9,989 nt of DNA from assembly GCA_022511055.1 (NCBI GenBank), contig JAFLSH010000103.1:1-9989 (forward strand), in the 5' to 3' direction. A program made the translations under genes and the position numbers. This stretch comes from Prevotella sp. Its GTDB lineage: Bacteria; Bacteroidota; Bacteroidia; Bacteroidales; Bacteroidaceae. Shown piece after piece: positions 1-6,243 of the stretch. Every line of letters starts with the position of its first letter. The stretch's first letter is position 1. The notes below the pieces were generated by a model. It saw nothing but the letters and a program-made list of their open reading frames with translations. It made no database searches and was not told where the DNA came from.

Positions 1-76
1 TCCGTGAGTTTCGGGCAAAACTCACGGAGTAATTTTCCTAAAGCACCGCTTTTTTCCAAAAACTCACGGAGTTTTT
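1..76. repeat. Cluster of short inverted/direct repeats (core AAAACTCACGGAGT)
   Basis: Three copies of one motif are packed into 76 bp just beyond the end of the permease gene. AAAACTCACGGAGT occurs at 17-30 and again at 59-72. The inverted form TCCGTGAGTTT occupies 1-11 and may continue left of the window. Copies 1-11 and 18-28 form a perfect 11-bp inverted repeat with a 6-nt loop. Positions 58-65 (AAAAACTC) and 69-76 (GAGTTTTT) form a second perfect 8-bp inverted repeat around ACG. The spacer between the two direct copies is AT-rich. The arrangement could be a dispersed intergenic repeat, a transcription terminator region, or both. Copy number elsewhere in the genome cannot be seen here. 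Confidence 0.75.
58..76 (-). terminator. Possible terminator hairpin after the export operon
   Basis: Seventeen bases past the stop codon of the last permease gene, the minus strand reads AAAAACTC-CGT-GAGTTTTT. This is a perfect 8-bp stem with a 3-nt loop that ends in five T residues. It is symmetric, so it could act in both directions. The stem has few G:C pairs, which makes it weak by the standard Rho-independent model. Its place at the end of the gene run is the main support. Confidence 0.4.
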
Positions 77-80
77 CGCC

Positions 81-102
81 GTCATTCCGCCGTTATTCCG
101 CC
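81..102. repeat. 11-bp tandem duplication containing the permease stop codon
   Basis: GTCATTCCGCC (81-91) is followed directly by GTTATTCCGCC (92-102), two copies differing at one base. That base difference creates the TAA stop (read on the minus strand at 93-95) of the last permease gene. A partial copy (GCCG) precedes the pair. The duplication touches the repeat cluster on its left, so both may belong to one element. Confidence 0.7.
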
Positions 103-1385
103 GAATTTCCTTTTTTGCTGAGTGGCGAGGGGGCGCACTTCCGTTTCCGAATCTGCTCCTGTACTGCCAGCTTGCGGCCTACGCGGTCGAGCCGCTCCAG
201 GGCATGGGTGCGGGCAAGGAGAATCTGGTGGCGATAGACCAGACACGTGGCCGCCAGATAGACTACCACCTGAGCCCAGAGGGCAGCATACTCGAGGCTA
301 ACGTCATCGAGGGTGGCCCCCATGGTGTTCATGCGCACAAAGGCGCGCACGCCGAAGGTAGAGGGGAACAGCCATGACACGCCCTGCCAGAAGCCGGGGA
401 TGGCAGACTGCGGCCACGACACACCGCTGAGGAACAGCAGGGGCACGGAGACAAAGACCATCAGCAGCATCACGTTCTCGCGGTAGCGGACAAGGCATGA
501 CACTATCATGCCGAAGAAAATGCAGGCCAGCGTGTAGGGCAGCATCAGCGCCAGCAAGTCTTGCCAGCGCGCCAGCGCCACAAACGAGAACAGGCGGGGC
601 ACGGCCAGCGTGAGGTAGGCCCCCATAACGGCATAAATCATGAAATAGCAGAGTGCCTTGCCGCCCACGACACGGAACACGCCCTGATAGTGGGTGTCAA
701 TGGGCATAAGGTCATGGTAGCGGTTGCGCTCGCGGGCAGTACCCGCCGAGAGGCCGATGCCAAGCACCAGTGTCTGCTGCAAGATGAGCATCAGCACACC
801 GGGAAGAATGAAGTTGCCGTAGCCGCCGGCGGGGTTGAAGATAGAGATGTCGGCGAAGTCCAGCGGGCGCGCGCTGATTTGCTCCTCGCGCCGGGTGTAG
901 TGGCCCGAGAGCTGGGTCTGAATGCCGGCATTCATCTGCTGGGTCACGGCCACCGCCGTCTGGTAGATGGCCTTATAGGTGAGCATGAGGCTCATGTCGC
1001 AGTAGACACTGAGAGTGGCCTGCTCCATGCGATTCAGGCGGGTGGCGAAGTCGGGTGGAAGGTAGTAGATGCCCTTCACCAGCTGCCGGCTGACCAGCGA
1101 GCGGGCCTCGTCCATGTCGGCGGCGTGGTAAGCCACCCGCACATCGGGCGAGGCATCGGCCTCGCGCACAAACTGCCGGCTAAGCGAAGAGTGGCTGTCG
1201 TCGACCACGCAGACCGGCACATCGCGCACCACCTCGTTGTTGTAAATCCACGAGTAGAGCAGCGGATAGGCTAACGGCACAAGGATGAAGAAGATGAGTA
1301 CCCCTTCGTCTTTGACCACCTGGCGCATCTCGCTGGCCCAGATGTGGCAGGCATCTTGTATGGCAGTTTTAAGGTATGTAAACAT
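93..1385 (-). CDS. ABC-2 type permease subunit (second of a pair)
   Basis: This is an inner-membrane subunit of an ABC-2 family exporter, 430 aa, resembling the YbhR/YbhS/YhhJ group (ABC2_membrane_3 type). An N-terminal membrane segment (about 28-48) is followed by a large extracytoplasmic domain (about 50-188), then five more hydrophobic segments near 191-214, 243-263, 276-298, 305-325 and 367-385. That one-plus-five layout is characteristic of the family. The start ATG overlaps the end of the preceding permease gene by 17 bp, pointing to translational coupling and a heterodimeric permease. The cytoplasmic tail after residue 386 is long and basic (RKxxxQEQIRKRK), and its last residues (GNSAE) are encoded at the edge of the tandem repeat, so the end may have been reshaped. 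The substrate cannot be read from the sequence; drugs, lipids or other amphiphiles are the usual guesses. Confidence 0.9.
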   Translation of the reverse strand: MFTYLKTAIQDACHIWASEMRQVVKDEGVLIFFILVPLAYPLLYSWIYNNEVVRDVPVCVVDDSHSSLSRQFVREADASPDVRVAYHAADMDEARSLVSRQLVKGIYYLPPDFATRLNRMEQATLSVYCDMSLMLTYKAIYQTAVAVTQQMNAGIQTQLSGHYTRREEQISARPLDFADISIFNPAGGYGNFILPGVLMLILQQTLVLGIGLSAGTARERNRYHDLMPIDTHYQGVFRVVGGKALCYFMIYAVMGAYLTLAVPRLFSFVALARWQDLLALMLPYTLACIFFGMIVSCLVRYRENVMLLMVFVSVPLLFLSGVSWPQSAIPGFWQGVSWLFPSTFGVRAFVRMNTMGATLDDVSLEYAALWAQVVVYLAATCLVYRHQILLARTHALERLDRVGRKLAVQEQIRKRKCAPSPLSKKGNSAE

Positions 1386-2550
1386 AGGTCAGCATGGCGT
1401 TCTTGATTTTACGACAGACAAACACGGGCAGCAGGGCAAAGCCTACGAGCGCCACCAGATGGAGCCACGACTCGAGCAGGGGGTAGCCGTTGAAGACCAT
1501 AGTCTGATAGACCATGTAGTAGTGGCGCAGGGGAAAGAGCCAAGACAGCGACTGCAACGGGGCATCCATGCCCATGACAGGGAAAGCCGAGCCGGCCATG
1601 GAGAACGAGAGTACCGCCCAGAGCGAGCAGACACTCATGGACATGCGCAGCGAAGGCATCAGCCCGAAGGCAAAGATGCCGAAGCCCTGAGCGGCCATGA
1701 CCTGCAGCAAGCCCAGCAAGACGAGCCGCCAGGCACCTCCCTGGTGGGGGAAGTGCAGAATGCCGAAGACATAGTACTCATAGGCGTAGACTATGGCCAG
1801 CCAGATGAGCATCTGGGGCAGGAACTTGCCCAGCAGCGCCTTCAGAATGCTGTAGTCGGCCGCCTGAATCCACTCCTTGGAATGGCCGAACTTCAGCTCC
1901 ATGCCGATGGAATAGGCCGTAATGAGGAATATGAAGAGCATGGTCACGCCGGGCACGAGCATGGTAGACAGATAGGAGTTATAGTTGGTCCAGGGGTTGC
2001 CCACCTGATGAAGGTCGACACGAATGGGCTGCAGGAATGCCTGTATCTGCTCAGGGGTGTAGCCCTTGGCGCGCATGGTGGTCTGCCCCACGGCGGCCGA
2101 GCCCAGGGTGGAGATGGTCTTGAGGTCTTTCATCAGCAGCGAGCCCGACATGACTGATGCCATGTTGTAGTAATAGGAGATTTTGGGCTGCCGCTGAGAC
2201 AGCAGCTGTTCGGTAGTGCCCTTGGGAATGTAGAGAAAGGCATAGATTTCGTTGCGCTGCATGGCCTTGCGAGCCTCAGACATGGACTCGTAGTGCGCCA
2301 CGACACGCGAACTCTGGAACGCATCGAGCCGGCGGGTCAGCGAGCGGGTGGTGGAACTCTGGTCCAGGTCGACAATGCCTATCGGCATGTCCTCCGGCAA
2401 CCCCTCGGCCATGAGTGACGTGAAGAACACCATGGTCACAACGGGAAACACCACCATGCAGAAGAGGTAGATGGGATTCTTGCAGAGAATCCGCAGCTCA
2501 CGGGTAACAAGGCTGAGCAGCCCCCGAAACCAGTCCGCGCGTACAGCCAT
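1369..2550 (-). CDS. ABC-2 type permease subunit (first of a pair)
   Basis: This 393-aa inner-membrane permease belongs to the same family as the gene that follows it. Hydrophobic segments lie near residues 26-47, 195-216, 238-260, 275-297, 304-325 and 360-380, with an extracytoplasmic domain of about 145 residues between the first two. The region IGIVDLDQSSTTRSL (about 57-71) matches the conserved start of that domain in YbhR/YhhJ-type permeases, where a VVD-D-S pattern is usual. Its partner has the same pattern (VCVVDDSHSSLSR, about 58-70). Only 7 bp separate it from the adaptor gene upstream, and it overlaps the second permease by 17 bp, so these genes are surely co-transcribed. It has no nucleotide-binding domain, so it depends on a separate ATPase that is not seen in this window. 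Confidence 0.9.
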   Translation of the reverse strand: MAVRADWFRGLLSLVTRELRILCKNPIYLFCMVVFPVVTMVFFTSLMAEGLPEDMPIGIVDLDQSSTTRSLTRRLDAFQSSRVVAHYESMSEARKAMQRNEIYAFLYIPKGTTEQLLSQRQPKISYYYNMASVMSGSLLMKDLKTISTLGSAAVGQTTMRAKGYTPEQIQAFLQPIRVDLHQVGNPWTNYNSYLSTMLVPGVTMLFIFLITAYSIGMELKFGHSKEWIQAADYSILKALLGKFLPQMLIWLAIVYAYEYYVFGILHFPHQGGAWRLVLLGLLQVMAAQGFGIFAFGLMPSLRMSMSVCSLWAVLSFSMAGSAFPVMGMDAPLQSLSWLFPLRHYYMVYQTMVFNGYPLLESWLHLVALVGFALLPVFVCRKIKNAMLTYVYIP

Positions 2551-2557
2551 ATCAACG

Positions 2558-3541
2558 CTACTTTATCACCAATGACATGCCCGGGCGCAGCCCTTCCAGC
2601 TTCTCAACGGGGCGGGCCTTCACCTCGAAAGTCTTCAAGTCGTACTGGCCGTTGGCCTTCGTGGCCTTCCACACGGCGTACGAGCCCTGGTCCTTCAGAT
2701 AGTAGACCTTCAGCTTCAGATTCCTGTTGAACGCGGGCACGAAAGCGGTCAGCTCCTGACCCACCTTCATGTCGCCCAACTGGTCTTCGCGCACGTTGAA
2801 CGTGCCCCACATGTCATCGAGCATGGAGATGGTCATGATTGGCGATCCCGTGCCAACCAGTTCGCCCACCTTCGGGTAGATGTCGCTGACTTCGCCCTCC
2901 ATCTGGGCCGTCTGCACGGTCTCGTGGACATAGGCGTTCACCTCTTCGACTGCACCCTTGGCGCGGTCAACCTGGGCGGCGGCGGCCAGCTTGTCTTCGC
3001 GGCGGGCACCGCTCACGGCCATGTCATACTGGCTCTGGGCGGCCTTGCACTGGGCCTCCATGGCCTTGTACTGGGCAAAAGCCTCATCGCGCTTCTGCGC
3101 CGACATGACCCCTTCGTCGAACAGGCGCTGCACGCGCTTGTAAGACTTCTCGGCTATCTCCAGACCGGCCTTGGCCTGCTGCAACATCTGAAAGGCGGCC
3201 TGCACCTGCTCCTTGCGGGCACCGTTCTGCGCCTTCAGCTCAAGGGCGGCAGCCGCGTCTTCGGCGCTCTGCGCCTGGTGCATCTTGGCGCGTACCTCGG
3301 GAGCATCAAGAATGGCGAGCGTGTCGCCAACCTTCACGTAGTCGCCCTCCTTCACGCGGATTTCCAGAATGCGGCCGGGCACTTTGCTCGACACGCGATA
3401 CTCACTCACCTCAACCTGACCCTGTATGACCTGCGGGTCACGGCCAAGCGTGAAGAAACCTATCAGGGCCACAATGATAACCACTGTTGCAAAACCAATA
3501 ATGGCCAGCAGAATGTTGTTATGTTGACTTTTTGCAGACAT
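2558..3541 (-). CDS. HlyD/YbhG-type periplasmic adaptor (membrane fusion protein)
   Basis: This 327-aa protein should bridge the inner-membrane permeases and the outer-membrane TolC protein. A single membrane anchor sits at about residues 9-31. The first half of a lipoyl-like domain follows (about 44-82, with VSSKVPGRILEIRVKEGDYV typical of the family). An Ala/Gln/Lys-rich alpha-helical hairpin spans about 83-205, the second lipoyl half about 205-240, and a beta-barrel domain runs to the end, closing with LRPGMSLVIK. The hairpin tip carries R136-x3-L140-x6-S147, which matches the RxxxLxxxxxxS TolC-docking motif known from AcrA and MacA. The docking motif and the adjacent tolC-like gene agree well. 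There is no lipobox, so it is anchored by the membrane helix. The start is the only ATG placed before the anchor. Confidence 0.93.
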   Translation of the reverse strand: MSAKSQHNNILLAIIGFATVVIIVALIGFFTLGRDPQVIQGQVEVSEYRVSSKVPGRILEIRVKEGDYVKVGDTLAILDAPEVRAKMHQAQSAEDAAAALELKAQNGARKEQVQAAFQMLQQAKAGLEIAEKSYKRVQRLFDEGVMSAQKRDEAFAQYKAMEAQCKAAQSQYDMAVSGARREDKLAAAAQVDRAKGAVEEVNAYVHETVQTAQMEGEVSDIYPKVGELVGTGSPIMTISMLDDMWGTFNVREDQLGDMKVGQELTAFVPAFNRNLKLKVYYLKDQGSYAVWKATKANGQYDLKTFEVKARPVEKLEGLRPGMSLVIK

Positions 3542-3608
3542 ATTTGTTTTTTCTCTTTACGGATTTTACAGTTTTACAATCTTTTGAGTAGCATTTCCTC
3601 TCATCGTC

Positions 3609-5174
3609 TCACTCTTCAGTCAGAACGCCAAGCGCCTTTTTCAGATTAATCTGCGACAGGCGGACATCAATCTCGGCATCAATCTTCTGTGACTGGGCTT
3701 GCAGCCACGCCGTCTGGGCCTCCATGACCGTTGACAGCGTGATAACCCCTTCGCTGAAACCGAGATTGGCGGTGCGCAGATTCTCATCGGCACGGCGGAT
3801 GCTGGATTCAGCCAGGGCCAGCCGCTTGTTGGCCTCATCCATCCGATAGTTCATCTGGCTGACCTGCAACTCTATCTTCTCGCGCGCCTCATCGAGTTCC
3901 ATGTTGGCAATGGCGGTGGCACCCTTGGCCGCCCGCACCTTGTAGGTCACATCGCCCCAGTTCCAGATGGGTATGCGCACCAGCACGCCTACGTTCCAAA
4001 GGCCGCCGAACTTCTTCTCAAAACCGTTCAGCACGTTTGGATTCGTGACAGCATAGCCCCCGGTCAGCGCCACTTGCGGCAGGTTGCCCGCCCTGAGGAT
4101 ATTGGTGGCCTGCCGGCCCATGTCTATGGTGTTTTGCAGTATCTTCAGCTCGGGGCGGTTGTCCATGGCCTGCTCCATGTCGGGCTGCGAGGTCAGCCGG
4201 GCCACGGCCAGCGACTCCGTGTCCTCATCGGCCAGCGTGACAGGCTCATCGAGCGGCAGGCCGATGGTCTGGCAAAGCAGCATCTTCGACAGCACCAGCC
4301 CATCGTTGACCTTTGTCAGTGTCATCTCGGCCTCGCTCACCTTCACTTCCACCGAAAGGCCATCACTCTTTGTGGCTACGCCCTCGGCTATCATCTTGTG
4401 AACATCGGCATTCAGCTTTTCGAGCAGCTCCAGATAAGCCTTGGCCAGCCGCTGCTTGTGTTTCAGCGACACTACCTGCCAGTAAGCCTGGTCAGTATCG
4501 TAGATGACTGCCTGCAGCTTGGCATCTGTCGAGTTGGCGGCCATCTGCTCCGCGAGGTCGGCCATGCGGTTCATGGCAATGATGCTTCCGCCCATGAACA
4601 CGGGCTGGGTGAGCATCACAGAGCCTGCCCAGAGGTTGCGGGTATCGGTGCGGAAGGCATCGACAATGCTCTGCCCGAGGTTGTTGAGCCCTGCTCCCAC
4701 CTGCTGAATGTTCTGCCCCATCTGCAGCTGCATATCGCCAATCATCTCCTGGAAATTCTCAGCGGGTATGCCCAACAGGCCAGCCATGTTGGCCAGCTGC
4801 TCCATAGGCAGCTGCGACCACAGGCCGGCAGCTCCCTGCTGTAAGGCGCCGGCAGCGGTAGTGCCGAGGTTAGACAGGGTGTTTTTCTGCTGACCGCTAA
4901 GAATGGAGACTTCCCTGCTCGTATGCTCATAGGAGCCTATGGCACTAAGGTGCGGCAAGTACTTCGTGCGAGCCGACTTGCGGACATTGCGCGCCACGTC
5001 TTGCTTCACCCTTGAAATGCCGAGCTGCTTATTGTTGCGCAGCGCCATGGCCCGACAACTGTCGAGGGTCAGCAGCTGCTGTGCGCCGGATGTAAAAGGC
5101 AGAAAGGCAAAAAGGCAAAAAGGTAAGACCCGTTTCACCCTACCCTTCTTCGTTTGCTGTCCCTTCTTATTCAT
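3609..5174 (-). CDS. TolC-family outer-membrane efflux protein
   Basis: This is the outer-membrane channel of the export system, 521 aa from the preferred start. The frame is open to 5243, but the ATG at 5174 places a basic N-terminus (MNKKGQQTKKGRVKR) just before a hydrophobic core and a likely signal peptidase I site (TSGA, then QQ, after residue 31). The longer start would put 23 polar residues ahead of the signal and overlap the upstream gene. The mature part opens with LTLDSCRAMALRNN, a typical OEP start. Strand-like segments lie at about 77-84 and 181-194, and NVGVLVRIPIWNWGD (about 394-408) marks the second OEP repeat. Long helices end in the LSxINLKKALG pattern near the C-terminus. 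An insert of about 93 residues (86-178) separates the first two strands. An 8-bp repeat lies within the signal-peptide codons. Confidence 0.92.
   Translation of the reverse strand: MNKKGQQTKKGRVKRVLPFCLFAFLPFTSGAQQLLTLDSCRAMALRNNKQLGISRVKQDVARNVRKSARTKYLPHLSAIGSYEHTSREVSILSGQQKNTLSNLGTTAAGALQQGAAGLWSQLPMEQLANMAGLLGIPAENFQEMIGDMQLQMGQNIQQVGAGLNNLGQSIVDAFRTDTRNLWAGSVMLTQPVFMGGSIIAMNRMADLAEQMAANSTDAKLQAVIYDTDQAYWQVVSLKHKQRLAKAYLELLEKLNADVHKMIAEGVATKSDGLSVEVKVSEAEMTLTKVNDGLVLSKMLLCQTIGLPLDEPVTLADEDTESLAVARLTSQPDMEQAMDNRPELKILQNTIDMGRQATNILRAGNLPQVALTGGYAVTNPNVLNGFEKKFGGLWNVGVLVRIPIWNWGDVTYKVRAAKGATAIANMELDEAREKIELQVSQMNYRMDEANKRLALAESSIRRADENLRTANLGFSEGVITLSTVMEAQTAWLQAQSQKIDAEIDVRLSQINLKKALGVLTEE
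5092..5123. repeat. Four imperfect 8-bp tandem units in the TolC signal-peptide codons
   Basis: On the plus strand the units are GTAAAAGG (5092-5099), CAGAAAGG (5100-5107), CAAAAAGG (5108-5115) and CAAAAAGG (5116-5123). The last two are identical, the second differs from them at one base and the first at two. On the coding strand they encode the hydrophobic core LPFCLFAFLPFT of the signal peptide. Since 8 is not a multiple of 3, gain or loss of one unit would shift the reading frame of the channel gene. Confidence 0.8.
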
Positions 5175-5235
5175 ATAGTATCGTTCTTGGTCTTTTATCG
5201 TCTCGTGTTCTATCCTCATTTCCGAAGCCGGCCGC

Positions 5236-6111
5236 CTAATCAAACCCGATAGTGCGGCTGCCTATCATGTGGCCATCGGCGAAGATGCTGACCCGGTAGC
5301 TGCCAGCCTCAAGCATCTGAGACACATTCCAGTAGACCGACACGGAAGTTTCCTCGCCGGTGTACTCCACGTTCTTCTTCATGGTGTATTCCAGATTCTT
5401 GTTCTCGTAGGCAAAAGTGCCGCCGCCACTCAGCGCGTTGCCGCCGGGGTTGGTAATGCGCACGTAGACGGTGCGGTTGCCGTTTGAGGCCGTTACGTTG
5501 CGCGTGATGGTGAAGTTCACCTGAACAGACTTGCAGTCCTTGACTTTCTTGGCTGCCTTGCCGCGCTTGTTGATGAGCTGCATCTGAATGTTCGTGGCAT
5601 CGAGCTGCGCAGCAATGGCCACCTTCTCAGACAGTGAGGCTTTCTCGCTGCTCAGGCCGGCAATCTGGGTCTCGCGATTCGACAGCTCGGCCTTCACGCG
5701 CGTGTTCTCGGCCTGCAGGCGCTCGTTCTGCCGATTCAGCGAATCAATCTGCATCACATAGTCGCGCAGCACGGCGCGCACCGTGGCCAGCTCTTTCTTC
5801 AGGCGCGTTATCTCGCGGGCATCATTGGCCTTTACCTGCTTCAGTTCCTCCAACAGCTGCTGGGTACGCATCTGCTCTTGTGTCAACTGGGCAATAATGG
5901 AGTCGTTGTTGATTTTTGTCTTCATCTCGCTGTACTGCAAGGTGAAGCGCTCGTACTCGTTCTCCATTTCCTGTTTGTCGAGTTCAGCCAGTTCCTGCAT
6001 ATCGCGGTTGGCCTGCTTCTGCTCACCAAGGTCAATGTAGAGATAGACCAGACCGCCTATCAACGCAAGTATCACCACCGCCATCAGTGGCACCAAAACT
6101 TTCTTTGTCAT
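5236..6111 (-). CDS. Membrane-anchored periplasmic coiled-coil protein, function unknown
   Basis: I do not recognise a named family for this 291-aa protein. Residues 5-26 form one membrane segment after a basic MTKK, so the rest should face the periplasm. Residues 30-175 are charged and helical. From 101 to 164 the heptad pattern is nearly unbroken: I101, L104, L108, V111, L115, Y118, I122, L125, N129, L132, N136, V139, L143, I150, L153, L160, V164. Asn at two core a positions is typical of parallel dimers. Residues 195-291 look like a small beta-sandwich domain (TVYVRITNPGG, TSVSVYWNVSQMLEAGSYRVSIFADGHMIGS). A good promoter lies 26 bp upstream of the start. The TolC gene begins 61 bp downstream of its stop, so it is probably the first gene of the export operon. 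SMC-like names given to such proteins would reflect only the coiled coil. Confidence 0.85.
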   Translation of the reverse strand: MTKKVLVPLMAVVILALIGGLVYLYIDLGEQKQANRDMQELAELDKQEMENEYERFTLQYSEMKTKINNDSIIAQLTQEQMRTQQLLEELKQVKANDAREITRLKKELATVRAVLRDYVMQIDSLNRQNERLQAENTRVKAELSNRETQIAGLSSEKASLSEKVAIAAQLDATNIQMQLINKRGKAAKKVKDCKSVQVNFTITRNVTASNGNRTVYVRITNPGGNALSGGGTFAYENKNLEYTMKKNVEYTGEETSVSVYWNVSQMLEAGSYRVSIFADGHMIGSRTIGFD

Positions 6112-6119
6112 GTTCTTTA

Positions 6120-6133
6120 CCGATAAAAATCGG
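6120..6133 (-). promoter_or_regulatory. Small palindromic hairpin in the leader of the coiled-coil gene
   Basis: CCGAT-AAAA-ATCGG is a perfect 5-bp inverted repeat with a 4-nt loop. It lies between the -7 box (ending at 6137) and the start codon at 6111, so it sits at or just after the expected transcription start. It could be a repressor half-site pair or a 5' stabilising stem on the mRNA. The stem is short, and chance occurrence in AT-rich DNA is possible. Confidence 0.35.
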
Positions 6134-6136
6134 GTG

Positions 6137-6168
6137 CAAAGTTAAACATTTTATGCGAGACCGCAAAA
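6137..6168 (-). promoter_or_regulatory. Bacteroidota-type promoter for the coiled-coil/export operon
   Basis: On the minus strand TTTTG (6168-6164) is followed by a 19-bp spacer and TAACTTTG (6144-6137). This fits the Bacteroidota primary sigma consensus of TTTG at -33 and TAnnTTTG at -7. Transcription should start near 6130, giving a short leader of roughly 20 nt before the ATG at 6111. No other promoter as good was seen between here and the end of the permease genes, which supports a single five-gene transcript. Confidence 0.75.
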
Positions 6169-6173
6169 GTTTT

Positions 6174-6201
6174 TTAGGCAATCCTAAGTTTTAACGCCTA
6201 A
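6174..6201 (-). terminator. Possible weak terminator stem after the GH2 gene
   Basis: On the minus strand TTAGGC (6201-6196) pairs with GCCTAA (6179-6174) across a 16-nt loop, and A and T runs follow. A second stem, CATATTT/AAATATG (6208-6214 with 6221-6227), lies between it and the GH2 stop codon. Neither has a strong G:C stem followed at once by a T run. They are the only structures seen in the gap where the GH2 transcript should end. Confidence 0.25.
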
Positions 6202-6243
6202 TTTTAGCATATTTACCGAAAAATATGACAAATTAAACTTTCT

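Noticed and set aside
1..76. CRISPR-like array from the repeated 14-mers
   Set aside because: There are only two direct copies of a 14-bp motif plus an inverted one, with no regular spacer series and no cas gene.
561..1274. Plus-strand open frame of 237 codons opposite the last permease gene
   Set aside because: It is antisense to a permease with clear membrane segments. Its His/Gly/Ala/Val-rich translation shows no fold or signal and no promoter precedes it.
1285..2157. Plus-strand open frame of 290 codons across the two permease genes
   Set aside because: It is antisense to both permeases, crosses their overlap, and gives a His/Gln/Glu-rich product with no known pattern.
5175..5243. Longer TolC start at 5243
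   Set aside because: It adds 23 polar residues before the signal peptide and overlaps the upstream gene by 8 bp. The ATG at 5174 gives a normal basic N-terminus and signal.
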